A DNA stretch of 64,000 nt from Rossellomorea marisflavi (GCF_022170785.1 NZ_CP081870.1:4235346-4299345), one strand, 5' to 3'; positions 29,947 to 38,329 are shown, numbered from the stretch's first letter. The notes: generated from the letters alone by a model not told the origin. Numbers and translations: made by a program.

Positions 29947-30654
29947 TCAATCCTGTTCTGGGTTTCTCAAGTAGTACCCGACACCCCGTCGCGTCACGAT
30001 CCACGTCGGATGGCTCGGATTATCCTCGATCTTCTCACGGAGCCTACGCACCGTTACGTCGACCGTACGGACATCTCCGTAGTAGTCATAGCCCCACACC
30101 GTCTGCAAGAGATGCTCACGGGTCATGACTTGTCCGATATGCTTCGCAAGATAATGAAGCAGCTCGAACTCACGATGAGTCAGCTCAATGGTATCTCCGC
30201 GCTTCGACACGACATACGCATCAGGGTGGATCGTGAGTGAACCAATCGTGATTTCGTTATTTTCATCCTCTTCCACCTGGGCAGCACCCTGCTGGTGACG
30301 ACGAAGATTCGCCTTCACACGGGCAATCAGCTCGCGTGTACTGAATGGCTTGGTCACATAATCATCCGCACCAAGCTCAAGACCGAGGACCTTGTCGATC
30401 TCTGAGTCCTTCGCCGTCAGCATGATGATCGGCATCTCATATTTTTTCCGGATTTCACGGCACACTTCCATGCCGTCACGGTTTGGAAGCATAATATCAA
30501 GAAGTACAAGGTCCGGCTTGATTTCCTCTGCCATACGCACGGCTTCATCTCCGTCATACGCACAGTGAACCTCATATCCTTCCTTTTTCAAATTGAACTG
30601 CAGTATATCAGCAATGGGTTTTTCATCGTCAACGACTAGAATTTTCTTATCCAT
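29947..30654 (-). CDS. walR: Response regulator WalR (YycF)
   Basis: 235 residues, OmpR/PhoB type. Receiver domain with D9/D10 pocket, phospho-acceptor D53 in [13 protein letters not shown] in MLTAKDS and lysine in [10 protein letters not shown]; winged helix C-terminal domain ending [12 protein letters not shown]. Binds tandem TGTWAH hexamers to regulate autolysin genes. First gene of the walRKHIJ operon. Essential in most firmicutes. Confidence 0.97.
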   Translation of the reverse strand: MDKKILVVDDEKPIADILQFNLKKEGYEVHCAYDGDEAVRMAEEIKPDLVLLDIMLPNRDGMEVCREIRKKYEMPIIMLTAKDSEIDKVLGLELGADDYVTKPFSTRELIARVKANLRRHQQGAAQVEEDENNEITIGSLTIHPDAYVVSKRGDTIELTHREFELLHYLAKHIGQVMTREHLLQTVWGYDYYGDVRTVDVTVRRLREKIEDNPSHPTWIVTRRGVGYYLRNPEQD

Positions 30655-30770
30655 ATGAATTGATCTCCTTATTTAAACGAATTTGATTCAGGATTCTCTC
30701 TTTAAATTTATCACTTTCTTCATATTAAATCATCTTTTACTCAGAAAACCCCTTTTTCCCAATATAACAA

Positions 30771-30806
30771 AGGGGACTGACATTGCAAAATGGATGTCAG
30801 TCCCCT
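30771..30806 (-). terminator. Terminator of the M23 peptidase gene
   Basis: Perfect 13-bp stem AGGGGACTGACAT / ATGTCAGTCCCCT with a ten-base loop, 12 bases after the stop; the U-run in the minus transcript is short (TTTGTT). Confidence 0.85.
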
Positions 30807-30817
30807 CGTGATGAAAT

Positions 30818-32248
30818 CTATTGATGAAGTACGTCCAATGGATTCAGCATCTTTCCGTCCTTATACACTTCGATGTGCAGATGGACACCGGTTGATTGCC
30901 CCGTATCCCCCATCACGCCGATTTTCTGGCCCTGCTCGACCTTCTGACCCGCCTTCACAGACAGAGATGCCATATGTCCGTACACTGTCTTGTATCCGTT
31001 CTGGTGATCAATGACAATCTTGTTGCCATATCCGCCGTCATTCCAGCCGGCCGACTCGACAACGCCGTTATCAACGGTTTTGATTGTGCGATCGGTCGGA
31101 CGCGCGATGTCGATTCCCTTATGGAATTTACCCCAGCGCTCACCCTGCTTGGAAGAAATGTATCCACCGTTCGTCGGCCACATGAAGTCTCCGTTCCCAC
31201 GGCCCGGGATCTCCTTCGTTCCTTTAAGGACGATGTAGTCCTCCGGCTTCTTCAGCGTTTCTTCATCCTTCACGTCCTTCGATTCAACCGCGCCGTTCTC
31301 CTCGGTCACCTCATAGGTCACGGATTTCTCGCCTTCTTTACCGGCCTGCTCGACCTTCGTATCGCCCTTCGTCATGGACGCATCGTCTTTTACTTTCTTC
31401 TCATAGTCGATTGCTTCAAGCTTGTTGACTTCCTTCTTCACCACCATATGAAGAAATGGTTCAGAATCCTTGATCACAAGCTTCTCGCCGACCTTCAGCG
31501 CCTCGTCTGCCTTCACGTCCTTGTTCAAGTCAAGGATGTCATCCATGGAAAGGTCATGCTCCTTGGCAATTTCCCCGAGGCTATCTCCTCGCTCCACTTT
31601 GTAATCCTTCTCTTCGACTTTACCAGACTCAAGATCCTTCGCAGCCTCTTTCACCGAAACCACTTCATCCGGATCGATCTTCGCTTCCTTCGTCTCTACC
31701 TGCTCCTTGAACGAAAGATCCAGGATCCTGGACTCATTCTCCCCGAGCTTCGGCAGGGACTCGTCGTCCTTACGATTCTCGTACTCTTTCAATTCATCCT
31801 TCGACACATGCTTGAGCTTGAACGCCTTGAGCACGTCCTCAGCGTCCTTCTCATCCTTCACATATGCAACCGGCTCACCGTCCACCTCCACGGCATAGGC
31901 ATTCGCCTCGACAGAAACCGACTTCTGGATCGTATTCAACACGTCCTGATCCTGTGATTCAATCGTAAATACATCTTCAGGTATGTATGTTACTTCTTTA
32001 TTAAAATCAAGATCGACATCCTTATGTTCTTCCATGGCGTTGGAAAGCTTCTTCTCAAGCACAGCATCTACTTCCCCTTTATCCGTCACGGCCCCCACAT
32101 ACTCAGAACCCATATATACATGATACACCGTCTTAAAATCCTCAGCGGCAGAAGCACTCGACGCCGTCGTAAAAGCTCCCAACACAAGGGCAATCGCACC
32201 TGCTCTTTTTAGCGAGGGAAACGGTGATGATGGTAACCCGAATTTCAT
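30818..32248 (-). CDS. LysM-G5-M23 cell-wall metallopeptidase
   Basis: 476 residues. Signal sequence with Ala-rich cleavage region (ASSASAAED near residue 35), an N-terminal acidic region, a LysM peptidoglycan-binding domain (VERGDSLGEIAKEHDLS, ~210-255), a G5 domain (~260-340) and a C-terminal M23 LytM domain with zinc ligands in KFHKGIDIA, and GVHLHIEVYK. An exported endopeptidase for peptidoglycan. Placed just upstream of walR, a common site for wall hydrolases of the Wal regulon. Start ATG 32248 has AGGAGGAAAATC; an upstream in-frame start lacks one. Confidence 0.93.
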   Translation of the reverse strand: MKFGLPSSPFPSLKRAGAIALVLGAFTTASSASAAEDFKTVYHVYMGSEYVGAVTDKGEVDAVLEKKLSNAMEEHKDVDLDFNKEVTYIPEDVFTIESQDQDVLNTIQKSVSVEANAYAVEVDGEPVAYVKDEKDAEDVLKAFKLKHVSKDELKEYENRKDDESLPKLGENESRILDLSFKEQVETKEAKIDPDEVVSVKEAAKDLESGKVEEKDYKVERGDSLGEIAKEHDLSMDDILDLNKDVKADEALKVGEKLVIKDSEPFLHMVVKKEVNKLEAIDYEKKVKDDASMTKGDTKVEQAGKEGEKSVTYEVTEENGAVESKDVKDEETLKKPEDYIVLKGTKEIPGRGNGDFMWPTNGGYISSKQGERWGKFHKGIDIARPTDRTIKTVDNGVVESAGWNDGGYGNKIVIDHQNGYKTVYGHMASLSVKAGQKVEQGQKIGVMGDTGQSTGVHLHIEVYKDGKMLNPLDVLHQ

Positions 32249-32358
32249 TGATTTTCCTCCTATTACAAGACATACATGTCTATCGTAGTAGTCTTTCAAT
32301 CACTCATACCAACCCAATTTACCATATTTCAACGAATTCCGGGCTGATGTATCATGAT

Positions 32359-32375
32359 TGTAAAAAAACTGTAGC
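32359..32375 (+). promoter_or_regulatory. WalR-box-like tandem hexamer upstream of the M23 gene
   Basis: TGTAAA-N5-TGTAGC matches the WalR consensus TGTWAH-N5-TGTWAH except one base in the second hexamer. It reads on the plus strand, opposite to the gene, 111 bases upstream of its start. Candidate only. Confidence 0.35.
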
Positions 32376-32519
32376 AACGACTAGGACAATCGATTGATAG
32401 AAAGGTGTTGAAGCCTGTCATAGAGGGAATTGGGAATGTAAGGACATTGCAATAAACATGGGGAAACATGGGTAAAACGAGCGGGGAATATTACAGAGGG
32501 ATGACAAAAAAACATAATA

Positions 32520-32559
32520 AAAAAGTACTACGAGAGGCAACGTCGTCGCAGTACTTTTT
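32520..32559 (-). terminator. Terminator of the tRNA cluster
   Basis: Stem AAAAAGTACT / AGTACTTTTT enclosing a further ACGA/TCGT pairing; U-run in the minus-strand transcript, directly after tRNA-Phe. Confidence 0.85.
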
Positions 32560-32564
32560 ATAAA

Positions 32565-32637
32565 TGGCTCAGGACAGAATCGAACTGCCGACACATGGAT
32601 TTTCAGTCCATTGCTCTACCAACTGAGCTACTGAGCC
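32565..32637 (-). tRNA. trnF: tRNA-Phe (GAA)
   Basis: Full cloverleaf: acceptor GGCTCAG / CTGAGCC, D-arm AGCTC..GAGC, anticodon loop CTGAAAA, T-loop GTTCGATTC. CCA is not encoded. Confidence 0.97.
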
Positions 32638-32649
32638 ACAATATGAAAA

Positions 32650-32726
32650 TGGCGGTCCGGACGGGACTCGAACCCGCGACCTCCTGCGTGACAGGCAGGC
32701 ATTCTAACCAACTGAACTACCGGACC
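32650..32726 (-). tRNA. trnD: tRNA-Asp (GTC)
   Basis: Acceptor GGTCCGG / CCGGACC, anticodon loop CTGTCAC, T-loop GTTCGAGTC, discriminator G, CCA encoded at the 3' end. Confidence 0.97.
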
Positions 32727-32730
32727 AGAG

Positions 32731-32840
32731 CTTTTTGCGATAGCAAAATAGCTATCATTAGTATTCGCCTTAGCGAAGATAAAGGACATTAGCTTTGCTT
32801 CAGCAAAAGAGCTGTCATTGCCCTTTCGCGTTAGCGAGGA
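32731..32840. repeat. Four-copy 30-bp tandem hairpin repeat between tRNA-Asp and tRNA-Glu
   Basis: Mini-hairpins at 32733-32748 (TTTTGC-gata-GCAAAA), 32764-32777 (TTCGC-ctta-GCGAA), 32794-32807 (TTTGC-ttca-GCAAA) and 32824-32839 (TTTCGC-gtta-GCGAGG). Aligned stems begin at 32734, 32764, 32794 and 32825. Stem bases change in pairs (TTTGC/GCAAA to TTCGC/GCGAA), and the linkers share a CATTA-like end. The rest of the spacer to 33006 shows nothing further. Confidence 0.85.
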
Positions 32841-33006
32841 AAAATCTACTACACATTCGTGAACCATACTCGACATGGATGCCATGCATCCCACATCAAA
32901 CGCCGAAACCTTTTAATTCCGGAAAATTTCGACAAATCACGAATAAAAATTTGCGACCCACATGGTGGATCGTCTATTTTTAAATCCCTATGAAGGAATG
33001 AAAAAA

Positions 33007-33078
33007 TGACCCGTACGGGATTCGAACCCGTGTTACCGCCGTGAAAGGGCGGTGTCTTAACCGCTTGACCAACGGGCC
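33007..33078 (-). tRNA. trnE: tRNA-Glu (TTC)
   Basis: Acceptor GGCCCGT / ACGGGTC, anticodon loop CTTTCAC, T-loop GTTCGAATC. CCA is not encoded. Confidence 0.97.
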
Positions 33079-33088
33079 ACAAAAATAA

Positions 33089-33164
33089 TGGTGAGCCATG
33101 AAGGATTCGAACCTTCGACCCTCTGATTAAAAGTCAGATGCTCTACCAACTGAGCTAATGGCTC
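33089..33164 (-). tRNA. trnK: tRNA-Lys (TTT)
   Basis: Acceptor GAGCCAT / ATGGCTC, anticodon loop CTTTTAA, T-loop GTTCGAATC, CCA encoded. First of the Lys-Glu-Asp-Phe set, matching the B. subtilis trnY order. Confidence 0.97.
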
Positions 33165-33318
33165 TAAAAAAGGATATATATAAACACGATTCGGCCGTTT
33201 ATATCTTACATCTATCAGGCCTCTTTCGTGACAACGAAATTAATATTATCACAGAGCAAAACACTACTGCAATAGTTTTTTGTCTTTTTTCGTCGAAAAT
33301 TATTTCTCGGGGAATAAT

Positions 33319-34290
33319 TTAAAGGTTTATTTGCTCGGAAATGGTGTAGATCGTGCTTTTGTAGTGGCCGGATTTGGTTAGGTGGGGGGTGGATTGGAGG
33401 AGGCGTGTCGCAAGTTGATAAGAGTCAATCATCAGAAATTCTCTGAGTTGTTTACTAGTTATGGTCTTTCCGAAGAGAAGGTAATAGTCTTTTAGAGCAG
33501 ATAAATGGGCACTGGTCGATCGGCAGGAGCATCTGGGACATGTCCAGTATTTATAAATACGTCGCATTGGAAAGCTCTTGCACTCTGGACAAAAGACACC
33601 GTTGATGATATCGGTTATTTCAAGCCCGTAACGGTCTAATATGGGCCGTTCATCTAGCTCATGCTGGATGAGAATCTGTTTCGTTAGCTTCTTCAGTTCC
33701 TTCTGAGAGATAAAAGGCTTGTCGTATTGCTTCTTAATGGTATCGATGCTGGATACGAGAGAAGGAGGCTTTACTATTAGATTATCTGCCTCATAATCTG
33801 TAGACGTTAAAACGGAATAAGGATTACTCATAACAATCATACCGTGCAGAGGAACTTGTGGAAGTGAGCTTTTCTTTAACCAAGCTCTAAATTGGGTAAT
33901 CTGCCGTTGTACTTGTAGCAGTGGATCCGGAAATGCCCTCTCTTGGCCATTCTTAGTTTGAATTAGTTGATTAAACTTCCCATCAAACGTGATATGACCT
34001 GAGAGATTTTTCACTTCAGCAATAACCGCAAAAAACGGGGAAATGATTAAAACGTCGATCTGAAAGAACCGCTCTCCATCATGTAAACGGACATCATGAA
34101 GAATATGATAGAGATCATCTTGTAAAAAAGTAAGATGAAACTCAAGGGATTTCTCTCCGTTGTATCCGGATAGGAATTTACTTAGGTCTGATTTCACATG
34201 AGGAAGTTTACTCGAGGAATCTTTCATTCTTTCGGAAAGGGCTTGTAACTTGTGGACGATTACGGGGATTTCTAACTCTTTTATCTTCAT
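33319..34290 (-). CDS. NERD-domain nuclease-related protein with C-terminal zinc ribbon
   Basis: 323 residues. NERD domain at about residues 40-160: GYNGEKSLEFHLT, then the nuclease-like core DVLIISPFFAVIAEVKN (D and ExK residues of the restriction-endonuclease-like fold). The C-terminus has CPECKSFPMRRIYKYWTCPRC, a four-cysteine zinc ribbon. A soluble, probably DNA- or RNA-acting protein of unknown role. ATG 34290 (MKIKELEIP) has AAAGGAGAGTGTTG upstream; a start seven codons earlier overlaps this site. Lies between the tRNA cluster and purA, with array A in its upstream region. Confidence 0.85.
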   Translation of the reverse strand: MKIKELEIPVIVHKLQALSERMKDSSSKLPHVKSDLSKFLSGYNGEKSLEFHLTFLQDDLYHILHDVRLHDGERFFQIDVLIISPFFAVIAEVKNLSGHITFDGKFNQLIQTKNGQERAFPDPLLQVQRQITQFRAWLKKSSLPQVPLHGMIVMSNPYSVLTSTDYEADNLIVKPPSLVSSIDTIKKQYDKPFISQKELKKLTKQILIQHELDERPILDRYGLEITDIINGVFCPECKSFPMRRIYKYWTCPRCSCRSTSAHLSALKDYYLLFGKTITSKQLREFLMIDSYQLATRLLQSTPHLTKSGHYKSTIYTISEQINL

Positions 34291-34398
34291 AGCAACACTC
34301 TCCTTTAACAATATTCATACCTTTTTCGCTGAAATGTACCAAAATCCTCTTTATGGGCCCGAAATTTTTACTTTTTCAAGTTGGTGGTCTGATTTTAT

Positions 34399-34579
34399 TA
34401 CCGACTTTTAAATTTTTTCTACCGACAATTGATTTTTTTCTACCGACAATTCAAATTTTATTACCAACTCTTCTATTTGCCGAGAATATTATTACTAATC
34501 CTTAAAGGTTATTACCACTACTGTACGATACCTCCCAACTTCCACACTTTGTTACCAACTACGACGCTATTTTGCCAAC
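34399..34579. repeat. Phased nine-site array A behind purA
   Basis: Nine motif copies of type TACCGAC/TACCAAC begin at 34399, 34420, 34441, 34462, 34493, 34513, 34533, 34553 and 34573: spacing 21,21,21,31,20,20,20,20. Fillers are T-rich. The site sequences are TACCGAC three times, TACCAAC twice, and TACTAAT, TACCACT, TCCCAAC, TGCCAAC. Lies past the purA terminator. Identical spacing in array B (60851-61031) and, for its first seven sites, array C (38189-38329). Confidence 0.85.
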
Positions 34580-34603
34580 TCGACCCCACCGCGCCACACC
34601 CAC

Positions 34604-34645
34604 ACCAATCAAAAAAAGACCCAACCCCAAAGGGCCAGGTCCATA
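34604..34645 (-). terminator. Terminator of purA
   Basis: In the minus transcript GACCTGGCCC pairs with GGGTTGGGTC (with two G-U pairs) around a short loop, followed by seven U residues at 34617-34611. Confidence 0.75.
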
Positions 34646-34658
34646 AATCAAGCAATTC

Positions 34659-35951
34659 TTATCGTACACTCCACACGCTGCGAACCACGTTCGTCTGTGA
34701 ACGGTCTGGTCCGACAGAGAAGATGGATAGCGGGATACCTGTGAGCTGTGATACGCGCTCGAGGTAGTGACGTGCGTTGTCTGGAAGCTCTGTGAGCGTT
34801 TTGCAGCCGGTGATGTCTTCGGTCCAGCCTGGAAGCTCTTCATAGACAGGCTCGCACTCGGCAAGGATGTTGAGGTTTGCCGGGAATTCTTCCATGATTT
34901 CGCCTTTGTACTTGTACGCGACACAGATTTTCAATGTTTCGATGCCGGTTAGGACGTCGATGGAGTTCAATGAAAGATCAGTCAATCCGCTGACGCGGCG
35001 TGCGTGACGGACGACGACACTGTCGAACCAGCCTACGCGGCGGGCGCGGCCAGTGGTTGTGCCGTATTCGCGGCCGACTTCACGGATTTGGTTACCGATT
35101 TCGTCTGTCAGTTCAGTCGGGAACGGGCCATCTCCTACGCGGGTCGTGTACGCTTTTGATACACCGACAACGTGGTTGATCTTCGTCGGGCCGACACCTG
35201 AACCGATGGTTACTCCACCAGCTACCGGGTTGGATGAGGTAACGAACGGGTATGTACCCTGATCGATATCGAGCATGACACCTTGTGCTCCTTCGAATAG
35301 GACGCGGCGTCCGTTGTCGATGGCATCGTTCAGAACGACAGATGTATCGACGACGTAATGCTTGATTTGTTGACCGTACTCATAGTACTCATCAAGGATG
35401 TCTTCGATCTTGAAGCCTTCTGTTTCGTAGAAGCGCTCAAGGAGACGGTTCTTTTCTTCAAGATTGCGTTCAAGCTTTTCTTCGAATGATTTGCGGTCAA
35501 GAAGGTCGGCGATACGGATTCCGATACGTGCTGCTTTATCCATGTATGCAGGGCCGATTCCTTTTTTCGTTGTACCGATCTTGTTGGCACCTTTACGCTC
35601 TTCTTCCACTTCGTCAAGCTTCAGGTGATATGGAAGGATGACGTGGGCGCGGTTGCTGATGCGCAGGCTGTCTGTTTTCACGTCACGGTCGTGAAGGTAT
35701 TTCAATTCTTGTACGAGTGCCTTCGGATCCACGACCATACCGTTTCCGATGACAGAGATTTTTTCATTATAGAAGATTCCAGATGGGATCAAGTGTAATT
35801 TGTAAGTTTCGCCATCGAATTTGATGGTGTGTCCGGCATTGTTTCCGCCTTGGTATCGTGCGATTACTTCTGCATGTTCAGAAAGGAAATCAGTGATCTT
35901 TCCTTTTCCTTCGTCTCCCCATTGTGTTCCAACTACTACTACTGAAGACAT
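34659..35951 (-). CDS. purA: Adenylosuccinate synthetase
   Basis: 430 residues, the standard length. GTP-binding start [18 protein letters not shown] with the catalytic aspartate, histidine in GNNAGHTI, and later [14 protein letters not shown] and [13 protein letters not shown]. Catalyses IMP + aspartate + GTP to adenylosuccinate in AMP synthesis. ATG 35951 has GGAGGTGCTCAC; the open frame further upstream crosses the promoter and is not coding. Candidate PurR operator upstream. Confidence 0.98.
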   Translation of the reverse strand: MSSVVVVGTQWGDEGKGKITDFLSEHAEVIARYQGGNNAGHTIKFDGETYKLHLIPSGIFYNEKISVIGNGMVVDPKALVQELKYLHDRDVKTDSLRISNRAHVILPYHLKLDEVEEERKGANKIGTTKKGIGPAYMDKAARIGIRIADLLDRKSFEEKLERNLEEKNRLLERFYETEGFKIEDILDEYYEYGQQIKHYVVDTSVVLNDAIDNGRRVLFEGAQGVMLDIDQGTYPFVTSSNPVAGGVTIGSGVGPTKINHVVGVSKAYTTRVGDGPFPTELTDEIGNQIREVGREYGTTTGRARRVGWFDSVVVRHARRVSGLTDLSLNSIDVLTGIETLKICVAYKYKGEIMEEFPANLNILAECEPVYEELPGWTEDITGCKTLTELPDNARHYLERVSQLTGIPLSIFSVGPDRSQTNVVRSVWSVR

Positions 35952-36000
35952 GTGAGCACCTCCGACGGGAATCGTGATTCCCCTTTTTTCAAACAAGCTT

Positions 36001-36029
36001 ATTTTATCAATTCGCTGGAAGAAAGTCAA
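36001..36029 (-). promoter_or_regulatory. purA promoter
   Basis: Minus strand -35 TTGACT (36029-36024) and -10 TAAAAT (36006-36001), 17-base spacer. Confidence 0.85.
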
Positions 36030-36031
36030 CG

Positions 36032-36077
36032 AAAACACGAACATTTATTATTGCAATCATCAAATACGTTCGTGAAA
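36032..36077. promoter_or_regulatory. Candidate PurR operator (two inverted PurBoxes)
   Basis: CGAACATT (36038-36045) and, inverted, ATACGTTCG (36064-36072) with A/T-rich flanks, directly upstream of the purA -35. The boxes resemble the Bacillus PurBox AWWWCCGAACWWT, but the gap of about 19 bases is slightly longer than the usual 16-17. Confidence 0.55.
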
Positions 36078-36163
36078 ATTGGTGAATCTTTTCTCCTCAC
36101 CACACCGGAGCTATGGTAAAATTATCTTATGTTTTGTCTAATACATAAAGGTGGAGTGGTCCT

Positions 36164-37891
36164 ATGATCAAACGATTTTTCTCGTATTACCGTCCCCATC
36201 GACGGCTTTTTTATATTGATTTCTTCTGTGCCGTACTCGTCGGAGTCCTGGAACTTGGATTCCCTATGGCCGTATCATGGTTTATTGATTCCCTCCTTCC
36301 TGAAGGGAATTGGAGCACGATCGTATCGGTCAGCATCGGCCTCCTGCTCCTCTATCTGATAAGCTCTTCCATGCAGTTCGTCGTGAACTACTGGGGGCAT
36401 AAGCTCGGGATCAACATCGAGACGGACATGAGGCGGGAGCTGTTCCATCACGTGCAGCGCCAGTCATTCCGATTCTTCGATAATACGAAGACCGGGCATA
36501 TCATGAGCCGCGTGACCAATGACCTCATGGATATCGGGGAACTTGCCCATCACGGACCCGAGGACTTGTTCATTGCCGTCATGACCTTCTTTGGCGCATT
36601 CTGGATCATGATGACGATCAATGTGAAGCTTGCCCTCGTGGCAATCATCATCGTGCCGTTCCTCATCTGGCTGATTTCATACTCCAACATCAAGATGAAC
36701 AAGGCATGGACCAAGATGTATGGGAATATCGCCGACGTCAACAGCCGCGTGGAAGACAGCGTGTCGGGCTCACGTGTCGTTCAATCATTCACGAACGAGT
36801 CCTATGAGATGGAACGCTTCAACAAGAACAACTTGTTCTTCCGCAAATCAAAATTGAAGGCGTACAAAGTGATGAGCGTGAATCTGTCCGGGATCTACAT
36901 CACTACAAGGCTCATGACGCTGGTCATCCTCGTGTACGGGGCATGGCTCACGTTCAGCGGCGCCCTTTCTTACGGGGAGCTCGTCGCCTTTATTCTATAC
37001 ATCAACGTACTGTTCAAACCGATTGATAAAATCTCTGCCCTTTTGGAGCTCTATCCGAAAGGAATGGCAGGCTTCAAGCGCTTCACGGAGCTCATGGATC
37101 AAGAGCCGGATATCGAAGACCGTCCGAATGCGGTGGAAGTGGAAAGTCTCGAAGGACGCATCACCTTCCGTGATGTGACGTTCGGATATGAAGCGGAACG
37201 TCCGATTCTGAACGACCTCTCCTTCACGATCCAGCCGGGGCAGACCGTCGCATTCGTCGGACCATCCGGTGCAGGAAAAACGACGATCTGCTCCCTCATC
37301 CCGCGCTTCTATGATGTGCAGGACGGAGCGATCACCATCGATAGCATCGATGTTCGCAACATGACGAAATCGTCTCTACGGTCCCAGATCGGGATTGTAC
37401 AGCAGGATGTCTTCCTGTTCGCCGGTACGCTGCGTGAAAACATCGCCTACGGACGTCTGGGAGCGACACAGGAAGAGATCGAGGAGGCGGCAAGACGCGC
37501 CCATCTGACGGATCTCATCGCCTCCCTGCCTGACGGATATGACACCGAGATCGGGGAGCGTGGACTCAAGCTCTCCGGCGGGCAGAAGCAGCGCCTGTCC
37601 ATCGCGAGGATGTTCCTCAAGAATCCTCGCATTCTCATCCTCGATGAAGCGACGTCGGCCCTTGATACGGAGACAGAAGCAATCATCCAGGATGCCTTGA
37701 ACGACCTGGCGAAGGACCGCACGACCCTGGTCATCGCCCACAGGCTCGCCACGATCCGGAAAGTCGACCGAATCCTCGTCGTCACAGAAGACGGCATTGC
37801 TGAAGACGGGACCCACGAAGAGCTCCTTTCGGACGCAGGCGGGATCTTTACGAGGCTGCATTCCCATCAAAATGCGACGATCGGTTCATAA
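36164..37891 (+). CDS. ABC exporter, fused permease/ATP-binding (type IV, multidrug/lipid class)
   Basis: 575 residues. Six-helix ABC_membrane domain (~1-310) followed by the nucleotide-binding domain: Walker A GPSGAGKTT near 362, Q-loop VQQDVFLF, signature LSGGQKQR, Walker B ILILDEATSALD and the H-loop VIAHRLATI. A half-transporter that works as a homodimer or with a partner; no partner gene is adjacent. Substrate unknown (drug, lipid or peptide export). GGTGGAG lies before ATG 36164. Divergent from purA. Confidence 0.92.
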   Translation: MIKRFFSYYRPHRRLFYIDFFCAVLVGVLELGFPMAVSWFIDSLLPEGNWSTIVSVSIGLLLLYLISSSMQFVVNYWGHKLGINIETDMRRELFHHVQRQSFRFFDNTKTGHIMSRVTNDLMDIGELAHHGPEDLFIAVMTFFGAFWIMMTINVKLALVAIIIVPFLIWLISYSNIKMNKAWTKMYGNIADVNSRVEDSVSGSRVVQSFTNESYEMERFNKNNLFFRKSKLKAYKVMSVNLSGIYITTRLMTLVILVYGAWLTFSGALSYGELVAFILYINVLFKPIDKISALLELYPKGMAGFKRFTELMDQEPDIEDRPNAVEVESLEGRITFRDVTFGYEAERPILNDLSFTIQPGQTVAFVGPSGAGKTTICSLIPRFYDVQDGAITIDSIDVRNMTKSSLRSQIGIVQQDVFLFAGTLRENIAYGRLGATQEEIEEAARRAHLTDLIASLPDGYDTEIGERGLKLSGGQKQRLSIARMFLKNPRILILDEATSALDTETEAIIQDALNDLAKDRTTLVIAHRLATIRKVDRILVVTEDGIAEDGTHEELLSDAGGIFTRLHSHQNATIGS

Positions 37892-37901
37892 ATGAAAGTA
37901 G

Positions 37902-37938
37902 AAAGGAGGAAGCCGTGTATGGCTTCCTCCTTTTTGTC
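37902..37938 (+). terminator. Terminator of the ABC exporter gene
   Basis: 13-bp stem AAAGGAGGAAGCC / GGCTTCCTCCTTT with a six-base loop and T-run. Confidence 0.92.
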
Positions 37939-38137
37939 GTTTGATAGATGGTTCGTAGCGAGATTGAGTGGGGTCGGTTATGGATGGATGGTTGGTGTCT
38001 ATTTGCGACTTTTTCCTTTTTCGAGTGAAAGGTATGGGATACTTTGAAAACAGGGTGATTTATCAGCGAGATACTGGATGTGATTTTCCAGTTGTACCTT
38101 CACCGCCAAATTCCGACTTATTTCGCGGGCTATTTTA

Positions 38138-38165
38138 GGGCGTTCGGACCCTATTGAGGACGCCC
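38138..38165. repeat. Inverted repeat in the exporter-dnaB gap
   Basis: GGGCGT (38138-38143) and ACGCCC (38160-38165) with a 16-base loop, 24 bases before array C. A second perfect inverted repeat, ACTGGA / TCCAGT, lies at 38073-38092. No further gene seen in 37939-38188. Confidence 0.55.
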
Positions 38166-38188
38166 AGGGCCTAGAGTAGTGGATTTAC

Positions 38189-38329
38189 TTGCGACTTTCA
38201 AAAAAATATTTGTGACTATTTGAATTTTATTTGTGAATCCAAACATTTTATTTGCGAACGGCGATTCTGCTCGAATGTTCATTTGCGAGTGTGGCACGGT
38301 ACATACGAATGGGTTTCCTTTTTTGCGAA
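38189..38329. repeat. Phased site array C behind dnaB, with a different core motif
   Basis: Sites TTGCGAC, TTGTGAC, TTGTGAA, TTGCGAA, TTGCGAG, ATACGAA, TTGCGAA begin at 38189, 38210, 38231, 38252, 38283, 38303 and 38323: spacing 21,21,21,31,20,20. Possible weak continuations at 38343 and 38363. Same spacing as arrays A and B but the middle of the motif is GCGA/GTGA instead of CCAA/CCGA. Confidence 0.82.

Noticed and set aside
30896..31957. 353-codon plus-strand frame opposite the M23 peptidase
   Set aside because: Antisense shadow of a gene with a strong domain structure; His/Leu/Arg-rich translation and no ribosome site.
32628..32894. 88-codon frame over tRNA-Asp and the hairpin repeats
   Set aside because: The apparent 10-residue repeats are only the 30-bp hairpin repeat read in frame; it runs into a tRNA gene.
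34399..34579. CRISPR-like array
   Set aside because: Repeats are only about 7 bases and spacers 13-24 bases with T-rich filler; unit size and lack of cas genes do not fit CRISPR.
38003..38120. Possible second degenerate array next to array C
   Set aside because: One good TTGCGAC at 38003 and weak sites at about 20-base steps (38023, 38043, 38064), but the motif is too eroded to claim.
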